Origin: VFZS01 sp964353255
Lineage (GTDB): Bacteria; Acidobacteriota; Terriglobia; Bryobacterales; Bryobacteraceae
DNA length: 27,426 nt
Direction: 5' to 3'
Assembly (NCBI GenBank): GCA_964353255.1
Contig: CAYGVJ010000072.1
Span: forward strand, 1 to 27,426
Part shown: piece by piece, positions 1 to 8,369 of the stretch
How positions within the stretch are numbered: position 1 is the first letter of the stretch
Layout: the number at the start of each line of letters is the position of its first letter
Program-made: the position numbers and the translations under genes
The notes under the pieces: model-generated
Told to the model about the DNA's origin: nothing
The model's input: the letters and a program-made list of their open reading frames with translations, nothing else
Database searches by the model: none

Positions 1-38
1 GCGATGTCGGCAACCAGTTGATTCTGTTCGACTTTTAG
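1..38 (+). CDS. 3' tail of a possible convergent gene, VOC/glyoxalase-like end
   Basis: An open frame enters from the left edge and stops with TAG at 36-38. The last residues read DVGNQLILFDF. This resembles the usual C-terminus of vicinal-oxygen-chelate (glyoxalase/bleomycin-resistance) proteins, which often end in a D-x-x-GN-x-(I/L)-x-LF-(D/E)-F pattern. Only about 11 codons are visible, so the family guess is weak and the frame may be chance. If real, its stop overlaps the stop of the convergent receptor gene by a few bases, which would mark a junction where the receptor lost its 3' end. Confidence 0.3.
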   Translation, partial: DVGNQLILFDF

Positions 39-2944
39 CCGGACAGCAGTGAACCTTGGTATCCGAGGTACTGCGCTCCCAGGTATCCCTGCCCGAATTG
101 ATAGACCGCGGCGCCGGTCGCGTTCCGGCGACCCAGCGGGTCGTTGACGTTGGTGAGCGGATTGGCGCCGAGCCCCACGTAGGCCTCGGTCAGATCGAAC
201 GGCATCGGATTCAAGTAGGCCGGAGGAAGGAACAGGTGGGTTCCCTTGGCGCCGACGTAGCCCAGCTCGACCACGGTCTGCTGGGGCGCTTCGAAAGACA
301 GCGTGGCGCTCCAGCTCTCGACGTAGGGCACGTGCGTGTTGGGCGAAACCGCAAAGCCGGGAATGTTGACGGCATTCAGGTACACCAGGCCGTCCTGCGG
401 AATCTGGAGAAACTGCTCCGGAGTAACCGGGTTGATGACCGGCTTGTTGCAGCACAGGCGCGCCACGATGTTAGTCCCCGGATGCTCGATGCGGTTGTCG
501 ATGGTGTTGAATCCCGTCGTGCCGGCGGCGAAATCCGGCGAAGGGTTTCGGTTCATGCCGGTCAGCGGGGCGTGCGAGAGGCCCCAGCCGCCCCGGAAGA
601 CGACCTTGCCCTTTCGGTTCCAGCCGAACAGCCGCGGCACGTAGGCGAAGCCTAGGCGCGGCTCGAAGTTCGTCTTCTCCGGCGGGAAAATGTACCGCGA
701 GCGGCCGCCGCGCCCCGAGTAGCCAAACGGAATCACCAGCGCCGAGGTCACGGTCTTCCCGTTGGGAAGCGCGCATATCGTGCAGGGTTGCGGAATGGGG
801 TATTCCTTTGCCAGCTCGGGGAGAAGGACGCCCTGGCGGTCGTACTTTTCCGTGCGCGGCAAGTCGAGCGCATAACGCAGCCCGACGTTCAACGTCAGGT
901 TCGGCCGCACCTTCCAGTCGTTCTGGATGAAGCCCGCCGCCGAGTTCCACTGGTAGTAGTAGGGAATGAACACTTCCCGAAGAGTCGCCAGGTTGTAAAC
1001 GCCCAGGAGAAACTGCGCAAACTCGACGCCGCCGGTGCCGTTGCTCTGCCCGTTGTTATTGGACAACGTCCGGTTCCGGTTGAACTCATAGCGGCCGCCG
1101 GATGCCCCGTACATCGGGATGGTCTTCAAGCGCCGCTGCTGAAGGTCCACGCCAAACTTCAGGGTCATGGGCCCGCGCACCCACGAGAGGCTATCGGTGA
1201 TGCCGTAGCTGTGTTCGGCGTTCTCATTCTGCTGCGACTGGCTCCACCCGATGGAGCCGGCGCCGGTCGTGAACTCCGGCACGCCGCCCCTGGTGAGCGA
1301 CGGCAGTCCAAGTTCCTGCGCCAGGTTTCGTCCATTGTTCGCGTCGAACATGGGGGGGAAGTTTCGGGTGAACCGCCCAAAAGTGTAGTTGAGGCGCAGC
1401 TCGTTGAACAGGCGCGCGCCGAAGACGTGGGTGTCGGTGAGCAGAACCTGCTTGGACCAACTGTAATCGGTGCCGCCGGTGTTGACCTCGTCGCGCCCAA
1501 TCTGGAAGTCGCCGCGACCGCGGTTGCCGCGGACGGGCACCTGGGTGTAGCGTCCGCTCAGGCGGTTCTTCAACGTGACCTGGTGATCGATGCGCGCGGT
1601 GGCGCGCTTTTCGAGGTTTTTGATGAAATTAACGCTGGCGTAGTTCACCAGGTTGCCGTCGGAGAGGAAATAGGGACCCGCCTTGGGCAGGTATTTCAGC
1701 AGACCCTGGCTGAGGGAATCCAGCATGGTCGAGGGAATCTGGTTGCTGGCAAAGGGAGGATAGGTTTCCCCGGCCGCCAGCGTGCGCCTCTGAAAAATGC
1801 CGGCGGGAAGAACGTCGTACTGGTTATAGAGGGTCGCGTCCCGGATCTGATTCTGGAGTCCGAATCGCTCAGCGACATCGCGAGGCGCGTAACCGCCGTT
1901 CACCGCCACGACATTGCCGAAATCGCCCTTCAGCATGGCCTCCGTGGGGAGCAGTTGGGTGAACTGGCTGCCGTCGTAGTAGTAGCGCGGCTCGATAGCT
2001 ACAAAGAAGAAGGTCCGGTTGTGCCCGTCATAGGCTAGCGGCCCGAACAGCTTCTTGGGCAGCCGCACCGGCCCGCCGAAAGTAAACCCGAACTGGTGCT
2101 GTCGCCGGTTGGATTCCGGACGGTTGCTCGTCGAGGTGGTGAAGGGCGCGGCATTGAGCGCCGGGTTGCGATGGTACCAGTAGAGCAGGCCGTCGTAACG
2201 ATTGGTGCCCGACTTGGTCGTCATGTTGATGACGCCGCCGCCGGTTTGCCCGAATTCGGCGGAGAAGTTGGAGGTTTGCACGGTGAATTCCTGCACCGTA
2301 TCGGGCGAGAAGGTGACAATCGCCCGTCCCAGGCCCACCCCGGTGTTGTTCGCGCCGTCGGCGAGGATGGAGGTGCTCCCGGCGCGTCCGCCGTTCACGT
2401 TCACGTTGAAGCCCGGAGCGGGAATCTCCGAGCCCAGCTCCGGGTCTTCGGTCCCGGCTACCCCGGTCACGTTTCCGGCGGTCAGCGCCAGATCGAGCAC
2501 GCTGCGGTTGTTGAGCGGCATCTCCGCGATCTGGCGTTCCGTGATGGTCTGACCCGGCGCGCCCGACTCGGCGCTGACCAGATCGACCGACGCCGTGACG
2601 GTGATCTCGGTCGTCACCGTGCCCGGCTCCAGCGTTACGTTGACGGATGCCACCGCGGCGGTGTCAACCTTGACCTTCTCGACGACCGCCTTCTTGAAGC
2701 CCGGGGCTTCGACCGTGACTTGATAGTACACCGGGTCGAGCAGGGGCGCGGAGAAGGTTCCGGACTCGGACGTGGCCAGCCGGATGGACTCGTTGGTTCC
2801 GACATTAGTTATGGTGACGGTCGCGGAGGGGACTACCGCTCCGTGCTGGTCGAAGACTGTGCCGCTGATTCCGCCTTTGTTGGTCTGTGGGAGGGCCGTG
2901 CTCGCCAAGACCAGTAGCGACAACGGGATGCAGATCTTACGCAT
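35..2944 (-). CDS. Oar-like TonB-dependent outer-membrane receptor, C-terminally truncated
   Basis: Predicted outer-membrane receptor of 969 aa. Residues 1-19 form a signal peptide (MRKICIPLSLLVLASTALP). Residues about 24-115 are a carboxypeptidase-regulatory-like beta-sandwich (GGISGTVFDQHGAVVPSATV). A TonB plug follows (about 130-245, with ERQIAEMPLNNRSVLDL and the GQTGGGVINMTTKSGTN segment), then beta-barrel sequence. Oar-like proteins are common in Acidobacteriota and are presumed to import large or polymeric substrates; the substrate here is unknown. The family is usually 1,050-1,200 aa, and the end here (YLGYQGSLLSG) falls inside the barrel at a place where homologues normally continue into further strands. 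No other frame restores the barrel in the 34 bases left. It may therefore be non-functional. The start is supported by GAGGTGA upstream of ATG. The secreted lyase-like gene diverges from it. Confidence 0.85.
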   Translation of the reverse strand: MRKICIPLSLLVLASTALPQTNKGGISGTVFDQHGAVVPSATVTITNVGTNESIRLATSESGTFSAPLLDPVYYQVTVEAPGFKKAVVEKVKVDTAAVASVNVTLEPGTVTTEITVTASVDLVSAESGAPGQTITERQIAEMPLNNRSVLDLALTAGNVTGVAGTEDPELGSEIPAPGFNVNVNGGRAGSTSILADGANNTGVGLGRAIVTFSPDTVQEFTVQTSNFSAEFGQTGGGVINMTTKSGTNRYDGLLYWYHRNPALNAAPFTTSTSNRPESNRRQHQFGFTFGGPVRLPKKLFGPLAYDGHNRTFFFVAIEPRYYYDGSQFTQLLPTEAMLKGDFGNVVAVNGGYAPRDVAERFGLQNQIRDATLYNQYDVLPAGIFQRRTLAAGETYPPFASNQIPSTMLDSLSQGLLKYLPKAGPYFLSDGNLVNYASVNFIKNLEKRATARIDHQVTLKNRLSGRYTQVPVRGNRGRGDFQIGRDEVNTGGTDYSWSKQVLLTDTHVFGARLFNELRLNYTFGRFTRNFPPMFDANNGRNLAQELGLPSLTRGGVPEFTTGAGSIGWSQSQQNENAEHSYGITDSLSWVRGPMTLKFGVDLQQRRLKTIPMYGASGGRYEFNRNRTLSNNNGQSNGTGGVEFAQFLLGVYNLATLREVFIPYYYQWNSAAGFIQNDWKVRPNLTLNVGLRYALDLPRTEKYDRQGVLLPELAKEYPIPQPCTICALPNGKTVTSALVIPFGYSGRGGRSRYIFPPEKTNFEPRLGFAYVPRLFGWNRKGKVVFRGGWGLSHAPLTGMNRNPSPDFAAGTTGFNTIDNRIEHPGTNIVARLCCNKPVINPVTPEQFLQIPQDGLVYLNAVNIPGFAVSPNTHVPYVESWSATLSFEAPQQTVVELGYVGAKGTHLFLPPAYLNPMPFDLTEAYVGLGANPLTNVNDPLGRRNATGAAVYQFGQGYLGAQYLGYQGSLLSG

Positions 2945-2968
2945 GGGATTTCACCTCGGCTCGGGTCA

Positions 2969-2974
2969 ATTCTA
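2969..2974 (-). promoter_or_regulatory. -10 box for the TonB-dependent receptor
   Basis: On the minus strand TAGAAT (5/6 match to TATAAT) lies 24 bases upstream of the receptor ATG. A GAGGTGA ribosome-binding site lies between them. No convincing -35 was found at 16-18 bp spacing. Confidence 0.45.
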
Positions 2975-3040
2975 GCACCGGGTGGCCGGGCGTTCCAGGC
3001 ATCGACTGGCGCGGGATGATCCGGGTTTGCGGGTTGTGGC

Positions 3041-3132
3041 GCAGACTCTCAGTCTGCCGGGCCGAGAATCGTCTCGGCCCTTGCTACGTTCCGAGCGCCG
3101 AGACGAGTCTCGGCGCGGCAGGCACGAGTGCC
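3041..3132. repeat. cluster of four tandem palindromes in a divergent intergenic region
   Basis: Four perfect hairpins sit side by side. 3041-3057 has a 7-bp stem (GCAGACT/AGTCTGC). 3059-3080 has a 9-bp stem (GGGCCGAGA, loop ATCG). 3095-3116 has a 10-bp stem (GCGCCGAGAC, 2-base centre). 3121-3132 has a 5-bp stem (GGCAC/GTGCC). The second and third share the arm GCCGAGA. They lie between the divergent receptor and lyase genes, upstream of the lyase -10 box, so they cannot be a terminator for either. They look like a REP-type or structural intergenic repeat. Confidence 0.65.
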
Positions 3133-3221
3133 CGCGCCACGTCGAGTCTCAGATCCATGGCGCGCACCCCGGCGCGCCGTGGTCGAGGAACTACGCTACA
3201 TTAGTCGAGAACAGGAGCCAC

Positions 3222-5903
3222 ATGCGACGCAGAACGTTTCTGTCTTCTTCCGCTGCCGCGGGAGTCTCTCTGGCCGCGCGCGCCGGAGTGGCGGCCCAGG
3301 ACGCCGCCGTTTCGATCGACTGGCTCGAACGGACTCCGCCGGTGGTGGCGGCAGGCGTGAGTTGGGGCGTCCCCTGGGCGCGCGGCAGGGTCCGCAAGGA
3401 CCAGGCTTTTGCGCTGACTGCCGCGGACGGCACGCTCCTGCCGCTCGAAACCTGGCCGCTGGCTTACTGGCCCGACGGCTCGCTCAAGTGGAGCGGTTTC
3501 GCCACCGTGACGGCGGCCAACGCTGCGGGACCCTTCCGGCTGGCGCCGGCCGTCGCTCCGGCTGCTGCGGGCGGGCCGGCGGTCGCGGTGAAGGAAAGCG
3601 AGGCGGCCATCGAAGTCGATACGGGAAAGCTCGAATGCCGCATCCCGCGCCAGGGTTCTTTTCTCATCGAGTCCCTGACGATGGAGGGCCGCGTGGTGGC
3701 GCGCCAGGGGCGGCTGGTCTGCAGACTGGAAGACCGCTCGCAGCTCGGCAGCAGCCGCACCGTCCGGTTCGAGGACTTCGTCAGCCGGATCAGGAAGGTC
3801 ACCGCGGAGCAGCGTGGGCCGATGCGGGCCGTGGTGAAGATCGAGGGCGTGCACAAATCGGAGCAGGGAAGCCGGGAATGGCTGCCGTTCTCGGTGCGGC
3901 TGTATTTCCATGCCGGCCAGGCGGCAGTGCGGGTGATTCACACCTTCGTCTTCGACGGCGATGATCAGAAGGATTTCATCAGCGGCCTGGGGCTGGCATT
4001 CGCGGTGCCGATGCGCGAGCAGGTGCACAACCGTCACGTTCGGTTCTCGGGCGAGGGCTCGGGCTTGTGGGCCGAGCCGGTTCAACCGCTCACCGGAGCC
4101 CGTCCTTTGATCATGCCCGGCCGGGGCAGCATTTTTACAGAGCAACTCGAGGGCAAGCGCGTTCCCAACCGGGAGGAGTTCGACCGCGCGGGGCAAACCC
4201 TTTTGAGCGACTGGGCGGTGTGGGATTCCTTCAAGCTGGTTCAGGCGACTGCCGACGGGTTTCTGGTCCATAAGCGCACGAATCCACAGAGCTGCTGGGT
4301 AGAGGCCGGGGCGGGCAGGCGCGCCTCGGGATTGGTCTTCGCGGGAGACGTTACGGGCGGTCTGGCTGTGGCGGTCAGGGACTTCTGGCAATCGTATCCA
4401 TCCTCGCTCGAGGTGCGGAACGCCGCCACCGAGGCGGCCGAGGTGCGCGTGTGGCTATGGTCGCCGGAGGCGCCGGCGATGGACCTGCGCCATTACGACA
4501 CGCGGGCGCACGCGCTGGCTTCCAGCTACGAGGACGTGCAGCCGGGCTTCAGCACGCCCAACGGGATCGCCCGGACCAGCGAGCTGATGCTGTATCCGAG
4601 CGCCAGCGTCCCGGCCAGAGACGAGACTGTCAGGCAAGCCCGGGCCGCACAGGAGCCGCCGCTGCTGGTCTGCACCCCGGAGTATCTGCACTCGGTCCGG
4701 GCTTTCGGCCTCTGGAGCCTGCCGGACCGCTCGACCCCGTTCAGGCGCGCGGTGGAAGACCGTCTGGAAAGCTGCCTGGACTTCTATCAGAAGGAGATCG
4801 AACAGCGGCACTGGTACGGCTTCTGGGACTACGGCGACATCATGCACGCCTACGACAACCAGCGCCACGTGTGGCGCTACGACATCGGCGGCTACGCCTG
4901 GGACAACACCGAGCAGGCCAGCGACATGTGGCTCTGGTACAGCTTCCTGCGCACGGGCCGCGCCGACCTGTTCCGCATGGCCGAGGCCATGTGCCGCCAT
5001 ACCAGCGAGGTGGACATGTACCACTCGGGGCGCTTCGCCGGGCTGGGCTCGCGCCACAACGTCCGCCACTGGGGCTGCGGGGCCAAGGAGGCCCGCATCA
5101 GCCAGGCCTTCGCCCGCCGCTTCTACTACTACCTCACCACCGACGAACGCACCGGCGACGTCATGCGCGAGGTCGTGGACGTGGACTACAAGATCACGGA
5201 AATCGATCCCATGCGCCTGGCTGCGCCACGGACCGGGCCGATACCGTATCCGGGCCGGATACGCGGGGGACCGGACTGGCTGGCTTGCGTCGGCAACTGG
5301 ATGACCGAGTGGGAACGCACGGGCGACACCAGGTACCGCGACAAGATACTGGCCGGCATGGACTCGATCGCCAAGATGCCGTACGCCTTCCTTTCGGGTC
5401 CGCAGAACATGTTCGGCTACGATCCGAAGACCGGGGTGCTCTACACCCTGGCCGAGGACCCCTTCGGCCCCTACAACCTGCAAATCATCATGGGGGGCGC
5501 CGAGGTGATCTTCGAGTTAAACGACGTGATAGACCATCCCGGCTGGCACAAGGCCTGGCTGCAATACTGCCGGCTGACCAGCGCGCCCAAGCAGGTGGTG
5601 GCCAGGGACATGACCACCGGCAACGAGGGCAACGACGGCGCCTATGCGGGCCAAGGCCGCCTGGCAGCCTACGCCTACATGCAGACCAAGAACCCGGCGT
5701 TTCTCAAGCGGGCCTTGGGCGGCGTGCTCGGCGGCGGAAGGCTGGCTGGCAGCTCCATGCGGAGGGTCGAGGGGCCGGAGGTCCTCAACCCCATTGAGGA
5801 GTCCCCAGGCGCCTGGACCAACGCCGCCGCGCAGACTTCTCTGACGATCATCTCAGTGCTGGAGATGTGCCAGGACCAGTTGCCGGAGAACCCGCCTGGG
5901 TAG
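3222..5903 (+). CDS. Tat-exported exo-rhamnogalacturonan-lyase-like protein (PcRGLX/YetA family)
   Basis: Protein of 893 aa. It starts with a Tat signal (MRRRTFLSSSAAAGVSLAAR). An N-terminal RIFT-barrel-like domain follows, with the family signature GVSWGVPWARG and PLAYWPDGSLKWSG at about residues 40-90. The middle and C-terminal parts carry an alpha/alpha-toroid typical of PcRGLX/YetA proteins (YDIGGYAWDNTEQASDMWLW, HTSEVDMYHSGRFAGLGSRH, HWGCGAKEARIS). The characterised fungal member removes units from the end of rhamnogalacturonan I; bacterial members are mostly untested, so the substrate is inferred. ATG 3222 is chosen because AGGAG (3213-3217) precedes it and it begins the Tat signal. The open frame extends upstream to a GTG at 2982, but that stretch is the palindrome region. 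A weak -10 (TACATT, 3197-3202) fits a short leader. A receptor diverging from it suggests an uptake/degradation pair. Confidence 0.85.
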   Translation: MRRRTFLSSSAAAGVSLAARAGVAAQDAAVSIDWLERTPPVVAAGVSWGVPWARGRVRKDQAFALTAADGTLLPLETWPLAYWPDGSLKWSGFATVTAANAAGPFRLAPAVAPAAAGGPAVAVKESEAAIEVDTGKLECRIPRQGSFLIESLTMEGRVVARQGRLVCRLEDRSQLGSSRTVRFEDFVSRIRKVTAEQRGPMRAVVKIEGVHKSEQGSREWLPFSVRLYFHAGQAAVRVIHTFVFDGDDQKDFISGLGLAFAVPMREQVHNRHVRFSGEGSGLWAEPVQPLTGARPLIMPGRGSIFTEQLEGKRVPNREEFDRAGQTLLSDWAVWDSFKLVQATADGFLVHKRTNPQSCWVEAGAGRRASGLVFAGDVTGGLAVAVRDFWQSYPSSLEVRNAATEAAEVRVWLWSPEAPAMDLRHYDTRAHALASSYEDVQPGFSTPNGIARTSELMLYPSASVPARDETVRQARAAQEPPLLVCTPEYLHSVRAFGLWSLPDRSTPFRRAVEDRLESCLDFYQKEIEQRHWYGFWDYGDIMHAYDNQRHVWRYDIGGYAWDNTEQASDMWLWYSFLRTGRADLFRMAEAMCRHTSEVDMYHSGRFAGLGSRHNVRHWGCGAKEARISQAFARRFYYYLTTDERTGDVMREVVDVDYKITEIDPMRLAAPRTGPIPYPGRIRGGPDWLACVGNWMTEWERTGDTRYRDKILAGMDSIAKMPYAFLSGPQNMFGYDPKTGVLYTLAEDPFGPYNLQIIMGGAEVIFELNDVIDHPGWHKAWLQYCRLTSAPKQVVARDMTTGNEGNDGAYAGQGRLAAYAYMQTKNPAFLKRALGGVLGGGRLAGSSMRRVEGPEVLNPIEESPGAWTNAAAQTSLTIISVLEMCQDQLPENPPG

Positions 5904-5934
5904 GGGGAGGCGGTTGGCGCGGCAAAGATAACCG

Positions 5935-5952
5935 CCGCCCCGCGCGGGGCGG
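5935..5952. terminator. GC-rich hairpin between the lyase-like and WD40 genes
   Basis: Perfect 9+9 palindrome CCGCCCCGC/GCGGGGCGG, 31 bases after the lyase-like stop. It has no U-run, so rho-independent function is uncertain. The same stem core recurs at 8016, 9060 and 9960. Confidence 0.5.
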
Positions 5953-5957
5953 GGCGG

Positions 5958-5963
5958 GATGAT
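5958..5963 (+). promoter_or_regulatory. possible -10 box placed for a leaderless WD40 transcript
   Basis: GATGAT (4/6 match) ends exactly 6 bases before the ATG at 5970, so the expected transcription start falls on the A of the start codon. No Shine-Dalgarno sequence lies between. The match is weak, but the geometry equals that seen at 15388. Confidence 0.35.
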
Positions 5964-5969
5964 CCCAGT

Positions 5970-7997
5970 ATGACGGTCCAGCGAAGGCGCCTTGCGGTTC
6001 GAGTCCTTGTAGCGGTTGGTTTGGCGCTTCCCCTAGTGGTCTTCGACGTGTATCAGGGCGGGGTTGCTGGGGTGGCTTTCAGCCCCGATGGCGCGGTGGT
6101 GGCCTCCTCGCACGATGATTGGACCGTCCGGTTGTGGCATGCCGAGACGGCGCTCCAACTTCGGGTTCTTTCTGACGACTGGGTCCGACGGTTTGGCCCC
6201 CTGGCCTTCAGCCCGAATGGCGAATGGCTTGCCGTGGCCGGCGAGGCATCGGTCCTGTATTGGCGGTGGGCCAGGGAGGAAAGCGCCAGATGGGGGCCGA
6301 TGCACGATGCCTGGGTGGAGAGCCTCGCTTTCAGCCCCGACGGCCGCTACCTGGCCGCTGGAGACAGCGGCGGGTCCGTCCACCCTTTCCGACCCTGGTA
6401 CGCCGAACACGGCAGCCGCCCCGCAACCGCCAAGACTCCCGACTTTCAGGCGGACGGCCGCAGGATCCGCGGTCTTGCCTTCAGCCCGGACAGCCGGCTG
6501 TTGGCGTCAGCCGCTGAGGATGGAGTGATCCGCTTCTGGGACACCACCGAGCTCCGCGAAGTGGCACGCCTGGAAGGTCATGCCGGGCCGGTCAATTCCA
6601 TTTCGCTTAGTCCGGATGGCCGCTGGCTGGCCTCAGGGGGCGACGACGGGACGGCGCGTATATGGGATGTGCCCGCCCGGCGCGAGGCCCGGCGCCTTGG
6701 CGGGCGCGGCGCAGGTGTGACGGTGGTGGCATTCTCACCCGATAGCCGGCTGGTCGCTTCAGCGGCGCGGGATGGCACGCTGACCATCTGGGAGGCGGCG
6801 ACGGGTGCGCCGGTGCGAACGATCACCGCGCACAGCGGTCCGGTGAGGGGACTGGCTTTCGCTCCAGACGGGCGTCGCGTGGCTTCGGGCGGGCGCGACC
6901 GCACGGTGAAAATGTGGCGCGTGGAGGACGGTCGTGAGCTGTGGAGCGCCCGCGTGAACAACATGGAGATCGGGTTTCGCTCGGGGTTTCTCCCGTCGCG
7001 TGAGACTCGGGATCTCGCCGAGTGGCTCCTGCTGGCGGGATCGCTGATGGCCCTGGTGGCCGGCCTCCTTTTCGTGACCTGGTGGCTCGCGGCGGGTACG
7101 GTCAAGTGGGTGGCCTGGAGCCGGGACGGCAGGCTGCTGGGCGTTCGCTGCGGGAGAGACCTGATTCTGCTCACTGTGACCGACGGGCGCGAGTTGTGGC
7201 GTGTTTCCCGCGCCCGTGGTGTTTTCGCCTTCGCTCCCGATGGCTCGGAGGTGGCGGTGCTCAGGGGAACTTGGCCGGTGAGGCTTGTCGTCCTGACCAC
7301 TTCTTCGGGTAAGCAGACCAGCCGGACTCCGATCAGCCGCGCCGCATCAACCCTGGCTTACGGGCCGGATGGGCGTTGTCACGCCGCAGGGGCGCTCGGG
7401 GCGCGGGTTCTGCTCGGCCCGCATCAACTCGTCACTCCCGGCCCTGACACGGGGGCCGTGCTCGGTCTGGCTTTCGGCCCTGATGCGCGCTTGCTGGCAT
7501 CCGGCGGCGAGGATTGCGTGGTGAAGATCTGGGACGTCGAAACCCGCGCGCTGGTGGACGCCTTCCGCGGCGGGGCAGGGCCCAAGTACCGCGTCGCGCT
7601 AGGCCCCGGAGGCTTGGTCGGAGGGGCTGATGGCAACTCGGTCTGGCTGTGGGATGGGCCCACCAGGACGGTTCGGGCGTGCCTGGTGGGCCATCGCCGC
7701 CGCGTGAGCCATATCGCCTTCAGCCCCGACGGGCGCCTGGTGGCCACAGCCGGCACGGACCGCACCGTGCGGCTCTGGGAGACACGCACCGGTCAGGAGG
7801 TCCGGCGGCTGGAGGGCCACACCCGCAAGGTGAACGTGGTAGCCTTCAGCCCGGACGGGAAGCTGCTCGCTTCGGGCAGCGCCGACAATACTATCCGCGC
7901 CTGGGACGTGGAGACCGGGGCACTTGTGTGGCGGCTGATGGCGAAGCGGCTCAGCCCGTTCGGCGCCGTCTTCAAGCGGAAGGCGGCGAGCGCCTGA
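5970..7997 (+). CDS. membrane-anchored WD40-repeat protein, two seven-repeat blocks split by a TM helix
   Basis: Protein of 675 aa. A basic N-terminus (MTVQRRRLAVR) leads into a hydrophobic segment at about 8-25. Residues about 30-325 hold seven WD40-like repeats recognisable by the (L/V)AFSPDG phrase and W-D ends such as IRFWD, ARIWD and LTIWE. A strong transmembrane helix follows at about 351-376 (EWLLLAGSLMALVAGLLFV). Residues about 377-660 hold a second set of roughly seven repeats, degenerate at first and canonical at the end (VRLWETRTG, IRAWDVETG). Seven repeats make one beta-propeller, so this reads as two complete propellers on opposite sides of the membrane. WD40 proteins are interaction scaffolds; no partner or catalytic domain is encoded here. 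No ribosome-binding site is visible. It converges on the groEL remnant. Confidence 0.8.
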   Translation: MTVQRRRLAVRVLVAVGLALPLVVFDVYQGGVAGVAFSPDGAVVASSHDDWTVRLWHAETALQLRVLSDDWVRRFGPLAFSPNGEWLAVAGEASVLYWRWAREESARWGPMHDAWVESLAFSPDGRYLAAGDSGGSVHPFRPWYAEHGSRPATAKTPDFQADGRRIRGLAFSPDSRLLASAAEDGVIRFWDTTELREVARLEGHAGPVNSISLSPDGRWLASGGDDGTARIWDVPARREARRLGGRGAGVTVVAFSPDSRLVASAARDGTLTIWEAATGAPVRTITAHSGPVRGLAFAPDGRRVASGGRDRTVKMWRVEDGRELWSARVNNMEIGFRSGFLPSRETRDLAEWLLLAGSLMALVAGLLFVTWWLAAGTVKWVAWSRDGRLLGVRCGRDLILLTVTDGRELWRVSRARGVFAFAPDGSEVAVLRGTWPVRLVVLTTSSGKQTSRTPISRAASTLAYGPDGRCHAAGALGARVLLGPHQLVTPGPDTGAVLGLAFGPDARLLASGGEDCVVKIWDVETRALVDAFRGGAGPKYRVALGPGGLVGGADGNSVWLWDGPTRTVRACLVGHRRRVSHIAFSPDGRLVATAGTDRTVRLWETRTGQEVRRLEGHTRKVNVVAFSPDGKLLASGSADNTIRAWDVETGALVWRLMAKRLSPFGAVFKRKAASA

Positions 7998-8015
7998 AGG
8001 CCAAGAAAGGCGAAG

Positions 8016-8045
8016 ACGCCGCCCCGCGCTGACGCAGGGCGGCGT
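8016..8045. terminator. hairpin between WD40 gene and displaced groEL end (copy A)
   Basis: A 13-bp stem with one mismatch and loop CTGA (ACGCCGCCCCGCG/CGCAGGGCGGCGT), between convergent coding ends. It is followed on the plus strand by TTAAGACGG. It is nearly identical to the hairpin at 9060-9091 and was probably the terminator of an ancestral groEL. Confidence 0.6.
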
Positions 8046-8064
8046 TAAGACGGTTCGGGGTCGC

Positions 8065-8217
8065 TCAGTAGTCCATGTCCGGGCCGTGGCCGCCGGGCAT
8101 GGACCTGTCTTTCTTCTCCGGGATCTCGGCCACCAGCGCTTCGGTGGTTAGCATCAGGCCGGCAATCGAGCCGGCGTTCTGGAGCGCGGTGCGGACCACT
8201 TTGGTCGGGTCGATGAC
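8065..8217 (-). pseudogene. groEL: displaced groEL 3' end, copy A
   Basis: Read on the minus strand this gives the last ~50 codons of GroEL, from VIDPTKVVRTALQNAG to GGHGPDMDY, ending in TGA at 8065-8067. It aligns without gaps to the end of intact groEL (10044-10194), with about seven base differences that are mostly synonymous and lie mainly at the far (5') end. Upstream of VIDP the homology stops abruptly and the reading gives unrelated sequence. With its hairpin and spacer, bases 8016-8102 match 9061-9147 at 86 of 87 positions. Intact groEL has a different stop codon (TAG) and a different downstream spacer. Confidence 0.9.
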
Positions 8218-8356
8218 GCGACGGGCGCGGCTGAGCCGAACTACGAGCGCGAGGAGGGGGCAAGTAGCCCATGGGGAGGCCGGCGTCTCCGGAGGACGAA
8301 GGGTCGTAGTATGGCTCAGAGCGCAGGCCCGCGTGCTGGTGCCTGCGGAAGGATGC

Positions 8357-8362
8357 TACGAT
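8357..8362 (+). promoter_or_regulatory. possible -10 box for a leaderless antitoxin transcript
   Basis: TACGAT (5/6 match) is followed by 7 bases and then the GTG at 8370, with no Shine-Dalgarno in between. Transcription would start at or next to the start codon. Confidence 0.4.
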
Positions 8363-8369
8363 CAGAGCT

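Noticed and set aside
788..2038. 416-codon plus-strand frame opposite the receptor
   Set aside because: Antisense shadow; the minus-strand receptor is clearly the real coding sequence.
3041..3132. CRISPR-like array
   Set aside because: The units are palindromes of different length and sequence without constant repeats or regular spacers, and there are no cas genes.
2982..3221. 80-codon N-terminal extension of the lyase-like protein
   Set aside because: It would translate the palindrome cluster and put the Tat signal in the middle of the protein; ATG 3222 has AGGAG upstream.
4451..5797. 448-codon open frame inside the lyase-like gene
   Set aside because: It is a +1 shadow of a well-recognised protein in GC-rich DNA, with Arg/Gly/Pro-rich translation and no domain.
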